Positions 21,217-29,948 of a stretch of 64,000 nt of DNA are shown here, one piece after another; the first letter of the stretch is position 1, and the number at the start of each line of letters is the position of its first letter. The position numbers and the translations under genes were made by a program. Location of the stretch: contig NZ_CP012074.1 in assembly GCF_001262015.1 (NCBI RefSeq), positions 268,501 to 332,500 on the forward strand. The letters are read 5' to 3'. The stretch comes from Prevotella fusca JCM 17724. Its GTDB lineage: Bacteria > Bacteroidota > Bacteroidia > Bacteroidales > Bacteroidaceae. The notes under the pieces are model-generated. The model was not told where the DNA came from. It made no database searches and was given only the letters and a program-made list of their open reading frames with translations.

Positions 21217-22455
21217 TTATAGCTCTAAATCACCACCAAACACTTCATGCCAAGGAAGTCCCTGCTTGTTGAGTACTTCCAAGAATGGATCTGGGTCGAA
21301 GTCTTCCACATTCCATACACCTGGTTTTCTCCAAAGACCCTTGAAGAACATCATTGCACCAGCCATTGCAGGTACACCAGTAGTATAGCTCACACCCTGC
21401 ATGCCCGTCTCGTTATAGGCATCCTGATGCTTGCAGTTATTATAGATGTAATAAGTCTGCTCCTTGCCATCCTTGATGCCACGGATACGGCAGCCGATAG
21501 AAGTCTCACCATCATAGTTCTCACCGAGGTCCTGTGGGTTAGGCAATACAGCCTTCAAGAACTGCAAAGGTACAATCTTAACCTTAGCTGTCTTTCCAGA
21601 GCCGTCAGCCAATGGTGCTTCGTACTCCAGCTCATCAATGCGACTCATACCAAGGTTCTGGATGCAATCGAGGTAAGTAAGGTACTGCTGACCGAAGGTC
21701 ATCCAGAAACGTGCACGCTTGATGGTAGGATAATTCTTAACCAATGACTCCAATTCTTCGTGGTGCATAAGATAAGAATCACGAGGACCGATGTTCGGAT
21801 AGGTTATATCCTGATGTACTATCAATGGATCGGTCTCAATCCATTCGCCATTCTCGTAATAAAGACCTTTCTGGGTAATCTCACGAATGTTGATCTCTGG
21901 ATTGAAGTTGGTTGCAAAAGCCTTGTGGTGATTACCAGCATTACAGTCAACAATATCAAGATAATGAATCTCATCAAAGTGATGCTTTGCTGCGTATGCA
22001 GTATAAGCCTGTGATACTCCTGGGTCGAAACCACAACCGAGTATAGCTGTCAAACCAGCCTTCTCAAACTTATCCTTGTAAGCCCACTGCCAGCTGTACT
22101 CAAAGTGTGCCTCATCCTTTGGCTCATAGTTAGCGGTGTCAAGATAGTTGCAACCGCAAGCCAGACAGGCATCCATAATGGTGAGGTCCTGATAAGGCAG
22201 TGCAAGGTTGATAACCAACTCAGGTTTGAATGAGTTGAAGAGCTCCTTCAACTGCTCTACATCATCCGCATCCACCTGTGCGGTCTTGATGTCAGCCTTA
22301 TAGCCTTTATCGTGAATCGCCTTAACCAATTCGTCACACTTCTCCTTACGACGGCTGGCAATCATGAACTCCGTAAACACGTCCTGGTTCTGGACAATCT
22401 TAAAAGCGGCTACAGTAGCTACGCCACCTGCGCCAATCATTAAAACTTTTCCCAT
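21217..22455 (-). CDS. Saccharopine dehydrogenase family protein, probable carboxynorspermidine dehydrogenase
   Basis: NAD(P)H-dependent enzyme of 412 residues, with a Rossmann nucleotide site at residues 7-13 (IGAGGVA) and family hallmarks DTANYEPKDEAHFEY and LGCGFDPGVSQAYTAYAAKH. This is the carboxynorspermidine/carboxyspermidine dehydrogenase branch, which condenses a diamine with aspartate semialdehyde in the alternative spermidine route common in Bacteroidales. The decarboxylase partner is not in the window. First gene of a probable operon with tfoX and recA. Confidence 0.85.
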   Translation of the reverse strand: MGKVLMIGAGGVATVAAFKIVQNQDVFTEFMIASRRKEKCDELVKAIHDKGYKADIKTAQVDADDVEQLKELFNSFKPELVINLALPYQDLTIMDACLACGCNYLDTANYEPKDEAHFEYSWQWAYKDKFEKAGLTAILGCGFDPGVSQAYTAYAAKHHFDEIHYLDIVDCNAGNHHKAFATNFNPEINIREITQKGLYYENGEWIETDPLIVHQDITYPNIGPRDSYLMHHEELESLVKNYPTIKRARFWMTFGQQYLTYLDCIQNLGMSRIDELEYEAPLADGSGKTAKVKIVPLQFLKAVLPNPQDLGENYDGETSIGCRIRGIKDGKEQTYYIYNNCKHQDAYNETGMQGVSYTTGVPAMAGAMMFFKGLWRKPGVWNVEDFDPDPFLEVLNKQGLPWHEVFGGDLEL

Positions 22456-22566
22456 AGTTCAATCCAATTCCCTGTCATTCGTCCCAATTAACCACTCCAA
22501 AAAAGCAAGTAGCGGAATGTAATGTTGGGAATCTTTGTTTTATTGTTATTACTTTATTTTTATTTC

Positions 22567-23187
22567 TTACTTAATCTTTCGCTCAATCTCTGATGAGGAA
22601 ATACCCATTGCGTTGAGAAGCGAATAACCCAATATCTGCTGCTTGAAGTTGCCTCCTTCGAGTGGTTGCATTGCAAATACTGTGATATGCTTTAACTCAT
22701 CATCCACATCACGGAGCGTAGTGCGAAGTATACTTATCAGATGGTTGTCCTCAGCATTCGGTACAATCATAATACGCTTCACCTCTCCATGGTTAAGAAC
22801 TGTCTTCAGAAGGTCAAGCAGAACTGTGTCTTTCTCGGCAGTCTCATCACCCGTCGCAATGGAATTGATGATGAACTCGCCAAGTTGGGCATCCTTGAAC
22901 GCCTGTCCGTTCAGCTCTTTCTCATAATCAGCAGGGGTGAAATTCTCAAGTTTCGGATTCTTTCTGTCATGCAGAAGCACCACTTGCGTTTCATGATTAC
23001 CGGGCTTCAACCGTCCATCGAGTGCAATGTCAACAGCCCACTGACTGAAATCAGCAGCAGGAATACGACGGTTCAACATCCGCTCAAAGTTGACAATGAG
23101 GTCGAAGGCAACACGGTCAATATAATCACCATCCACGATGATGATGTTCTCACTCCATTTAATGTTCTGTGCTTCTTGTGCATTCAT
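22567..23187 (-). CDS. Conserved Bacteroidales protein of unknown function (DUF6621-like)
   Basis: Soluble acidic protein of 206 residues, no signal peptide or membrane segment. I think it belongs to DUF6621 but this is from memory. The N-terminal region (NIIIVDGDYIDRVAFDLIVNFERM) and VVLLHD and IMIVPN look like alternating strands of a Rossmann-like fold. The ATG is only 5 nt beyond the -7 box, so the message is probably leaderless. No function can be assigned. Confidence 0.8.
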   Translation of the reverse strand: MNAQEAQNIKWSENIIIVDGDYIDRVAFDLIVNFERMLNRRIPAADFSQWAVDIALDGRLKPGNHETQVVLLHDRKNPKLENFTPADYEKELNGQAFKDAQLGEFIINSIATGDETAEKDTVLLDLLKTVLNHGEVKRIMIVPNAEDNHLISILRTTLRDVDDELKHITVFAMQPLEGGNFKQQILGYSLLNAMGISSSEIERKIK

Positions 23188-23192
23188 AGCTA

Positions 23193-23223
23193 CAAAGATA
23201 CATTAAATCAAGCAAAAAGCAAA
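23193..23223 (-). promoter_or_regulatory. Promoter of the DUF6621-like gene, leaderless
   Basis: On the minus strand: TTTG at 23223-23220, a 19-bp spacer and TATCTTTG at 23200-23193. The start codon begins at 23187, close to the expected transcription start. Confidence 0.7.
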
Positions 23224-23240
23224 ATAAATAAGGTCGTTTT

Positions 23241-23528
23241 TTATCGCTTTATCTGCTTGTTCGACATATAAGCATAAAGGATTGCTGCAAGAAGAACAAG
23301 AGAGAAAGGCACCAATGACACCATAGGAAGCAGACAGGCAGAACACGCTGTTACATACAATATTACCAGCAACAGGATGGGTGTTATGGCACGGATAGCC
23401 CCTGGGCTCCTCCTTCGTCTCGACTGAATGTCCGAAAGGCTCGTGTCGCATTTATAAAGGGGCAATTCTGCAAAGAATTGCCCCTTTATTCGGTTATTTC
23501 TTTTCCTTAACCTCCTCTTGCCATTCAT
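23241..23528 (-). CDS. Possible small membrane protein
   Basis: An open frame of 95 codons with two strongly hydrophobic segments in its C-terminal half (AITPILLLVILYVTACSACL and VPFSLVLLAAILYAYM) after a basic stretch. That pattern suggests a real membrane protein. Against it, the ATG lies upstream of the DUF349 gene's terminator, so the 5' third overlaps a hairpin, and no good later start is seen. Real start and expression uncertain. Confidence 0.4.
   Translation of the reverse strand: MNGKRRLRKRNNRIKGQFFAELPLYKCDTSLSDIQSRRRRSPGAIRAITPILLLVILYVTACSACLLPMVSLVPFSLVLLAAILYAYMSNKQIKR
23454..23489 (-). terminator. Terminator of the DUF349 gene
   Basis: A perfect 16-bp stem, 23454-23469 with 23474-23489, and a 4-nt loop (GCAA on the plus strand). 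It lies 64 bp after the DUF349 stop codon. Confidence 0.8.
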
Positions 23529-23552
23529 GACAAGGTCGGCTGGAGACTGTGT

Positions 23553-25475
23553 TTACTTGTTCTCGGCATCAATAGCCTTGATTTTCTGCTTCACCTCATC
23601 CATGTCATCCTTGAGCTTCTGGATACGGCGGTTCATCTCGTCAATAAGGCTGTTACCCTTCTTCGAGCTGATGTTGAGGAAGCCGAGATTGTTCTCGTAG
23701 GTATTTATTTCCTGTTTCAGCTGCTCGAAGCGACGGAGCAGACGACCACGTTCGTTATCGAGAGCATCGGCACCACGTTCGGCAACCTTCTTGAGGTTGT
23801 TGCGGAAATTGTCAACACGCTTGCGTGCTGCAGATATGTGGAGATCCTTGTAGAGCTTGTCCAATACCTCGTGGTACTCCTTATAGAGTTTGTCTTTCTC
23901 CTTATAAGGAACATGACCGATTTTATTATATTGTTCTGTCAACTGCTGAACCTTCTCCTGCAGGTTCCCACCCGTCTGCTCAAGGAGTTCTTTCAGCCGG
24001 CTGATGATGTCACGCTTCTTGTTCAGATTCTCATGTTCCTCGCTGCGTGTGCCGGCATGGATGGCGTTACGTGCCTCGAAGAAGTGGTTGCAGGCAGCAA
24101 GGAAGTCGTGCCACAGCTGGTCACCGATTTTCTTCGGAACCATACCGATGGTCTTCCATTCTTTCTGCAAAGCGATGAGCTTGTCAGATGTAGCCTTCCA
24201 GTCAGTAGAGTCGCTCAGTGCCTGTGCCTTCTCTACAAGCGCCTTCTTCTTCTCTGCATTTTCGGCAAACTGTGCCTTTAGCTGCTTGAAGAATTCACCC
24301 TTACGGCTGAAGAAGTCGTCACATGCAGCACGGAAACGCTCGAAAATCTTAACGTTCATTTTCTGTGGAGCAAAGCCTATGGTCTTCCATTCCTGCTGGA
24401 TAGCAATGATTTCCTTGGTGCGTTTCTCCCAGTCGGCAGAAGTCTTGTTCTCTTTTTTTACAATCTCTTCAGCCTGTTCGCAAAGCGCAGTCTTCTTTGT
24501 CAGATTCTCTTCTTCACGGCTGCGGAGTGCCTCGAAGTGCTGCTGGTGGCGTTTGTTGATGACGGTGCTGGCAGCCTTGAAGCGTGTCCATATCTGTTCG
24601 CGGAGCTCCTTTGCAACAGGACCTGTCTCACGGTATTCCTGATGCAGCTCCTGCAACTGGTGGAAAGCACTGATGACATCAGTTTCGTCAGCGAGCTTTT
24701 CCGCAGCTTCGCAGAGCTGTGTCTTCTTCTCAAGATTCTTCTTGAAGTCGTATTCGCGTGCCTCACGGTTGAGGTTTAACAGGTCATAGAACTGCTCTAC
24801 ATAGAGCTGATAGTTGCGCCAGAGCTCATTTGCCTTCTCTGCCGGAACCATCTTGATTTCCTTCCATTCCTGCTGCAGCTTCTTAAACTGGTCGAAGTTC
24901 TTGTTAGCTTCATCAGGAGTAGTAACCATCGCCTTAATCTGTTCGATGATAGCTTCCTTCTTCTTGAGGTTCTGCTGCTTCTCCTCTTCAAGTGCGAGGA
25001 AAGCCTTCTGGCGTTTTTCCTTAATGATGGTCATCTCTGCCTTGAAGGTCTCTTCGTCCTCGTCGGGCAGGACCTGGTACTTCTCCGGGTCGCCGCCATT
25101 GTCGAGATATGCCTTCTGCTGTGCTTCACGCTCGGCAAAGTGCAGCTTGTAGAATACCGTTTTCAGGTGCTCTACTTCAGCTTTTTCGGGCGTATCATCG
25201 CTGTCAACGATAGCCTTCAGACGCTCTATAATCTCCTTCTTTGAACTGTATGCCTTTGCTGCGGGGTTTCCGTCCTCGCTCTCGGGCTGTGTTTCAGCTG
25301 GCTGGTTAAGGCTTTCTGCTGCTGCATCAGCATTAACATTCTGCGCTTCGGAGTTCTCCGTTGTGGCGTTGGTTGCAACTTCTTCAGACAGCTTAACTTC
25401 TTCTGCACCCTGGTTCAGGGCATTCTCTTGAGAGTCCATCATTTCACTTTTTGTTTGTGATTTGGGTTTTTCCAC
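23553..25475 (-). CDS. DUF349 coiled-coil protein
   Basis: Cytoplasmic protein of 640 residues. After an acidic, low-complexity N-terminal 100 residues come five DUF349 repeats of about 75 residues, each carrying an EWKxIGxxP-like core: EWKEIKMVPAEK, EYRETGPVAKEL, EWKTIGFAPQKM, EWKTIGMVPKKI and QYNKIGHVPYKE. A C-terminal coiled coil (FEQLKQEINTYENNLGF to the end) follows. Relatives are abundant in Bacteroidetes; no biochemical role is established. Terminator at 23454-23489. Confidence 0.9.
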   Translation of the reverse strand: MEKPKSQTKSEMMDSQENALNQGAEEVKLSEEVATNATTENSEAQNVNADAAAESLNQPAETQPESEDGNPAAKAYSSKKEIIERLKAIVDSDDTPEKAEVEHLKTVFYKLHFAEREAQQKAYLDNGGDPEKYQVLPDEDEETFKAEMTIIKEKRQKAFLALEEEKQQNLKKKEAIIEQIKAMVTTPDEANKNFDQFKKLQQEWKEIKMVPAEKANELWRNYQLYVEQFYDLLNLNREAREYDFKKNLEKKTQLCEAAEKLADETDVISAFHQLQELHQEYRETGPVAKELREQIWTRFKAASTVINKRHQQHFEALRSREEENLTKKTALCEQAEEIVKKENKTSADWEKRTKEIIAIQQEWKTIGFAPQKMNVKIFERFRAACDDFFSRKGEFFKQLKAQFAENAEKKKALVEKAQALSDSTDWKATSDKLIALQKEWKTIGMVPKKIGDQLWHDFLAACNHFFEARNAIHAGTRSEEHENLNKKRDIISRLKELLEQTGGNLQEKVQQLTEQYNKIGHVPYKEKDKLYKEYHEVLDKLYKDLHISAARKRVDNFRNNLKKVAERGADALDNERGRLLRRFEQLKQEINTYENNLGFLNISSKKGNSLIDEMNRRIQKLKDDMDEVKQKIKAIDAENK

Positions 25476-25600
25476 ATTTAAGATTTCAGACTGTTGCGTT
25501 CATGCACGCCAGTCTTCTACCATATAATATATCAACTGCAAACTTAGATAAAAAGTTTGAAAGTACCTAATTTTAGGTTGTTTTTTTTCATATCTTCGTC

Positions 25601-26527
25601 CTAAAGCAGACGTTTGCGGCGCAGAAGCCACCACGATGCAGCCGAAACAACTACCGACAGGAACATTGCAAGCGGGAATCCCCACGGATTTGTTTCTAAT
25701 CCGTTGACAAGGTTCATACCGAAAAGTGAGGATATGAGCGTTGGCAACATCATGATGATTGACACCGAGGTGAGTGTTCGCATCACGGTATTCATGTTGT
25801 TGTTGATAATGCTTGAATAGGTGTCCATCGTCGATTCAAGAATATCGGAGTAGATACTCGTTGTCTCCCGTGCCTGTGACATCTCAATGTTCACGTCTTC
25901 AATCAGGTCGGCATCCAGCTCGTCAATCTGGAGCTTGAACTTCAGCTTTGCCAACAGGTTCTCGTTGCCGCGGATGGATGTGATGAAATAGGTAAGCGAA
26001 TCCTGCAGACGACTCAGTCCAATCAGACTTTCATTGTCCACCCCTCTGTCCAAATTGCGCTTTGCTTTTTCAATCAAAGTATTGATTTGCTTCAGTCGTT
26101 TCAGATACCATACGGCAGAAGAAAGGAAGAGGCGGAAGATAAGGTCTACGTAATCCGTAAAGCCTTCATTCCTCTTTTGCTGATAGCTGACGAAGTCGAG
26201 CATCATGTTCGTCTCGAAATTGCAGACCGTTATGGTCACGTCTTTCTTGTGAATGATACCTAACGGTACTGTTGTATAAGGTGTTCGTGAGCGTATTTCC
26301 TTCACGTAGGGAATACGGAGGATAATCAGCATCCAGCCGTCATCGTATTCATAGCGTGCCCGCTCATCGGTGTCGCTGATATCCGATAAGAAGTAGTCGG
26401 GGATGTGAAAAGTGTCTTCGAGTTCCTGCTGGTCCTGCTCTGTCGGGCAAGTCACCTGAATCCAGCAGTTTGGCTGCCATTCCTTAATGACATTCAGGTT
26501 TCCGTTGGTGTTCCAATATGTCTTCAT
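25601..26527 (-). CDS. corA: CorA-family magnesium/divalent cation transporter
   Basis: Pentameric inner-membrane channel for Mg2+ (or Co2+, Ni2+), 308 residues. The large N-terminal cytoplasmic domain is followed by two C-terminal membrane helices with the GMN selectivity motif between them (FGMNLVNGLE), and a basic tail RRKRLL. Monocistronic. The start codon is 11 nt from the -7 box, so the transcript has almost no leader and no room for a magnesium riboswitch. Confidence 0.93.
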   Translation of the reverse strand: MKTYWNTNGNLNVIKEWQPNCWIQVTCPTEQDQQELEDTFHIPDYFLSDISDTDERARYEYDDGWMLIILRIPYVKEIRSRTPYTTVPLGIIHKKDVTITVCNFETNMMLDFVSYQQKRNEGFTDYVDLIFRLFLSSAVWYLKRLKQINTLIEKAKRNLDRGVDNESLIGLSRLQDSLTYFITSIRGNENLLAKLKFKLQIDELDADLIEDVNIEMSQARETTSIYSDILESTMDTYSSIINNNMNTVMRTLTSVSIIMMLPTLISSLFGMNLVNGLETNPWGFPLAMFLSVVVSAASWWLLRRKRLL

Positions 26528-26538
26528 TTGCTAATCTC

Positions 26539-26569
26539 CAAAGTTAAGAAATAGAGTGGGGATTAGCAA
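26539..26569 (-). promoter_or_regulatory. Promoter of corA, near-leaderless
   Basis: On the minus strand: TTG at 26569-26567, a 20-bp spacer and TAACTTTG at 26546-26539. Expected start near 26532, five nucleotides before the ATG. Confidence 0.7.
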
Positions 26570-26872
26570 CATTCCGTTGTAATCCTCACGCCTACAAATT
26601 GCAATTCTCCGCGTGATAATCGTCCATTTAATAATTACGTATTGGTTTTATGACTGCAAAATTAGGTAAAAAAATCGGTTGTGGCAAACAAAAGATTAAG
26701 TTTTTCACGGTTGGGGAAAGGGTGGGAAGTCGTAATGGGAGAAAAGGTGTAGAAATGGATTAGGGGTGTACTGTTTGTTTACCTATTGTTAAAAGTCATC
26801 TATAGATGCGATTGTTTTCTGTCCTAAATGGTATGATGAATCTCCTTACCTTTTGTTTTATATTTTTTGTTT

Positions 26873-27090
26873 TTGTGCTGTCCTGTAAATATCTTATGCA
26901 TAAGTTAGCCTTTATTTGTTATATCATTCCATTATTTATAATGGTAAAGATTAATCTATCTTACCCTTTTCTGCTGATGTGTTGGTGCCCGTCACGTGTG
27001 GTGCTGATGGTGAGCATGTATGGTGTTGTTGGTAAACATCAATGGTGTTGGGCACTAAATATAACACTGTATGTTGTCAGGTCAGGGACA
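26873..27090 (+). repeat. Family I element, copy c, right end truncated at menE
   Basis: The left terminal repeat (GTGCTGTCCTGTAAAT near 26875) and leader are recognisable. Units start at 26979, 27001, 27023 and 27045, exactly 22 bp apart, and the trailer (TGTATGTTGTC) ends at the 3' end of menE, so the right half is missing. It fills most of the 566-bp gap between corA and menE; no gene was seen there. Confidence 0.7.
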
Positions 27091-27093
27091 ATG

Positions 27094-28125
27094 TCATACT
27101 TTTGATTTACATAACTGACGTGCTAAGGTCTTTATCTCTGCTCTTGCAGGTTTTCCTGTACCAGTTTTGGGGAGGGAAGGAACGTGGAAGATGAGGCGGG
27201 GCTGCCAGAATTTAGGGAGAAGTTGTTGGCAGAGAGTCTTTACAGCAGCGGTGTCGGCTTGTGTCGTAAGTAAGACAACGGCTTCGCCGAAACGCTCATC
27301 AGGACAGCTCGTTATGGCAAAGTCGGCTGTAAGAGAGGGCTTCAGACGATGTTCCACTTCTTCAATCTGAATCTTGATACCGCCCGAGTCAATTACATTA
27401 TCTTTCCGTCCGAGGATGCGGAAACAAGGGCTTGCAGTCCCGTCTTTCTTGTCGGAGGGGCGAATTTCAGCCCTGTCGTTTGTTACTAACGGATGAGAGC
27501 AGACAGCAGGGGCATCAATGACGAGGTACCCGTATTCGTTGAGCCATGTCTTCACACCCTCAAAAGGCTTGTACCATTCGCTGGCATCAGGACCGTTCAG
27601 CCGTCGGAGGGCTATATGTGAGAGCGTTTCTGTCATTCCGTAGGTGCTCCATACAGCGTTGGGGAAATCGTGCAGGGCAGCTGACAACTTGTCATCAACC
27701 GCTCCACCGCCTATAATCAGATGGCGGATGTGGCGCAACCGCTCCCGCTCTTCGGGCACTTGCAGGGAGTTATAGACCTGCAGCGGCACCATTGCCGCAA
27801 AGGTAATCTCCTCATCAGAAACGGCAGCTTCAGACAGTGATGCGTCAGAGAGGGGATGTCCTGATGGGGTTACGCTCAGCAGGCGCAGGTTACGTTCGAT
27901 ACTTCTTACCACTACCATCTTGCCTGCAATGTAGTCGAGTGGCATACAGAGCAGGGCTGTGTCGCCAGCCTTCAAGCCGAGGAAATCGCAGGTGATGCGT
28001 GCAGAATTGAGCATGCGATGCTTCTCCACCCACAGCGGTTTCGGCTTACCAGTGGAGCCGCTGGTGTGGACGAGGAGTTGGGGGTTGTCATTATGCCATT
28101 CTGAAAGGAAGTCCTGTAGTGTCAT
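27094..28125 (-). CDS. menE: o-Succinylbenzoate-CoA ligase MenE
   Basis: Activates o-succinylbenzoate with ATP and CoA in menaquinone synthesis. The 343-residue protein is a compact ANL adenylating enzyme: the P-loop is HTSGSTGKPKPLWVEK at about residues 20-35, then STYGMTET, the ILGRKDNVIDSGG hinge and the catalytic lysine of TGTGKPARAEIK near the C-terminus. Last gene of the men operon, 67 bp after menC with a 9-bp repeat array in the gap. Confidence 0.95.
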   Translation of the reverse strand: MTLQDFLSEWHNDNPQLLVHTSGSTGKPKPLWVEKHRMLNSARITCDFLGLKAGDTALLCMPLDYIAGKMVVVRSIERNLRLLSVTPSGHPLSDASLSEAAVSDEEITFAAMVPLQVYNSLQVPEERERLRHIRHLIIGGGAVDDKLSAALHDFPNAVWSTYGMTETLSHIALRRLNGPDASEWYKPFEGVKTWLNEYGYLVIDAPAVCSHPLVTNDRAEIRPSDKKDGTASPCFRILGRKDNVIDSGGIKIQIEEVEHRLKPSLTADFAITSCPDERFGEAVVLLTTQADTAAVKTLCQQLLPKFWQPRLIFHVPSLPKTGTGKPARAEIKTLARQLCKSKV

Positions 28126-28138
28126 TGTTGTTTGTTTT

Positions 28139-28192
28139 TGTTTTATTAGGCTAATTAGCCTTATTGGGCTAATAGGGCTAATAATAATTCTC
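28139..28192. repeat. Degenerate 9-bp tandem repeat, menC-menE gap
   Basis: ATTAGGCTA, ATTAGCCTT, ATTGGGCTA, ATAGGGCTA and ATAATAATT follow one another in a strict 9-bp register. Related arrays are at 29819-29945, 32564-32603 and 63785-63835. Confidence 0.6.
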
Positions 28193-29230
28193 TCAATCGC
28201 CTATCCAGAGCTGGTCACCCCTTATTTCCAATGGCATTGGGATGTTGTCGGTGAATAGTTGACCCGTACCTAAGCCCTGTGGCATGGTGATATTTGGACC
28301 ATAGATGTCGGCGGTGAGTTGGGCGATAGCGTTCAGTCCGATGTTGCTCTCAAGTGCTGAGGTTATCCATGAACCGATGTTACGTTCCCGAGCCATCGCA
28401 ATCCACTCTCTTGTACCCGTCATGCCACCGTGCAGACTCGGCTTGAGAATGATGTATTGTGGGCAAATGGTGTCGAGTAACAATGCTTTCTCCGTAGGAT
28501 TGTTTATGCCGATAAGTTCCTCATCGAGGGCTGTCGGCAGGGGAGTGTCAGCACATAAGCGTGCCATCTCGTGCCATTGATGCTGTCGGATAGGCTGTTC
28601 GATGGAGTGGATGTCATATTGTGCCAGTGCTTCCAATCGTTGCATCGCATCTTCTGGAGCAAAGGCACCGTTCGCATCAACGCGTAGTTCCACCTGTTCA
28701 CGTGTGAAGGCTTGACGGATATGGCGTATAAGGTGGAGCTCTTTCTCAAAGTCAATCGCTCCTATCTTCAGCTTTACACAACGGAATCCAGCCTTGAGCT
28801 TCGCTTCCAGACGTTGATACATCTCATCGAAAGTCCCCATCCATACGAGTCCGTTGATGGTAATCCCTTCTTCTCCTCGCCCAAAAGCCGTGTTGAAGAG
28901 ATTGGTGCTTCCCTTGGCATCCAGCTGTGCTTTAGCCGTTTCCAACCCGAAGAGCATAGAAGGATAAGGGCGCATGGCATCAACGTCAATGCCTCCTGTG
29001 TGGCAGAAGTCATCACAGAAGGCATGCAGTTTCTGCTCGTATTCCTCGTCAGGCATGGCATCACATGACAGGTCGGGTAGTGTGGCGCATTCTCCTATAC
29101 CTTTCACTTCTGGCTGATGGGTATCAGTCAGCGTGACATAATAGCTCTTCCTCGTTGTGTAGACACCACGTGAAGTGCCCGCAGGGAGGAGGAAGTGGAG
29201 GGTGTGTGAGGAGATTTTTATGTTGTACAT
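28193..29230 (-). CDS. menC: o-Succinylbenzoate synthase MenC
   Basis: Enolase-superfamily dehydratase that makes o-succinylbenzoate from SHCHC. The 345-residue protein has the KxK motif (VKLKIGA), the metal ligands in RVDANGAF, SIEQPI and ALDEELIG, and the opposing lysine in YIILKPSLHGG. Encoded 10 bp after the four-helix-bundle gene and followed by menE. Confidence 0.94.
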   Translation of the reverse strand: MYNIKISSHTLHFLLPAGTSRGVYTTRKSYYVTLTDTHQPEVKGIGECATLPDLSCDAMPDEEYEQKLHAFCDDFCHTGGIDVDAMRPYPSMLFGLETAKAQLDAKGSTNLFNTAFGRGEEGITINGLVWMGTFDEMYQRLEAKLKAGFRCVKLKIGAIDFEKELHLIRHIRQAFTREQVELRVDANGAFAPEDAMQRLEALAQYDIHSIEQPIRQHQWHEMARLCADTPLPTALDEELIGINNPTEKALLLDTICPQYIILKPSLHGGMTGTREWIAMARERNIGSWITSALESNIGLNAIAQLTADIYGPNITMPQGLGTGQLFTDNIPMPLEIRGDQLWIGD

Positions 29231-29240
29231 TGTAAGCTAT

Positions 29241-29792
29241 TTATCGTTTGTTTCTATACTCAATTCTTGCTTTTGTCATCTGCTCGCGTATTCCACCGTG
29301 TTTAATGAAATCATCTTTGATACGGTCTAAGTATTTTCTAAGTATCACATCTTCTTGATAAATCAATGTAATGGCAATGTTTGCTATTGTATCATCTGTC
29401 CGTACTTGAATGGCATTGCGATAAAACGCAGACTCGTTATGCTTGGCACATATGCGTCGGGCAATGATAGCATTCTTGTCATTTACATTCCATTTTATAA
29501 GATTTCGGACACGAAGATAATCTTCATAATCAATTAAAAGCTCTTGAAGACTGGCACGTGCAACATTCACTAACTTTATTTCCGTTTCTGCAGAGGTTGT
29601 CGAGGCAGCACATCCTTCTGCAATATTTTGCTTTCCAGAGCGTGCAGCTTGTATCATCTGATTTATCGTCCTGTCGTTTCTATCCAAAAAATGATGGGCA
29701 AAGTAATAGGTGATGTCATAAATACATTCTGCTTTCTGATAGGCTATCAGATTACGATAGTTGCCCTTTTGTGGTAAGAAAGGTGTTCCCAT
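29241..29792 (-). CDS. Four-helix-bundle (S23-like) protein inserted in the men operon
   Basis: 183-residue protein of the four-helix-bundle/S23 family, recognised by helices around YRNLIAYQKAECIYDITYYF and the family hallmark RSGKQNIAEGCAAST. Relatives are encoded inside 23S rRNA intervening sequences or free-standing in Bacteroidetes and have no known enzymatic function. It interrupts the order menB-menC, 10 bp ahead of menC, and is preceded by a 9-bp repeat array. Nothing ties it to menaquinone chemistry; it may simply be cotranscribed. Confidence 0.85.
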   Translation of the reverse strand: MGTPFLPQKGNYRNLIAYQKAECIYDITYYFAHHFLDRNDRTINQMIQAARSGKQNIAEGCAASTTSAETEIKLVNVARASLQELLIDYEDYLRVRNLIKWNVNDKNAIIARRICAKHNESAFYRNAIQVRTDDTIANIAITLIYQEDVILRKYLDRIKDDFIKHGGIREQMTKARIEYRNKR

Positions 29793-29818
29793 GATTGTTT
29801 GTTGGTTGTTGGTAATAC

Positions 29819-29945
29819 AGGTTTTATTAGGTTTGTTAGGCTAATAAGGCTAATTAACCTTATTGTTGATAAGTTCTATAGCCATTGTTTACTAAAGGGA
29901 TTTATTGGGCCCATTAGCCTAATTAGGGCAATAGACCCAATAATA
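29819..29945. repeat. Degenerate 9-bp tandem repeat, menB to four-helix-bundle gap
   Basis: Two blocks keep a 9-bp register: GTTAGGCTA, ATAAGGCTA, ATTAACCTT near 29836-29862, and ATTGGGCCC, ATTAGCCTA, ATTAGGGCA, ATAGACCCA near 29905-29940. Together they fill the 156-bp gap. Confidence 0.6.
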
Positions 29946-29948
29946 ATT

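Noticed and set aside
26528..26640. Possible magnesium riboswitch upstream of corA
   Set aside because: The promoter is so close to the ATG that almost no leader RNA exists.
26806..27105. 99-codon open frame on the plus strand
   Set aside because: It runs through repeat copy c and ends antisense to menE; no start signal and no homology.
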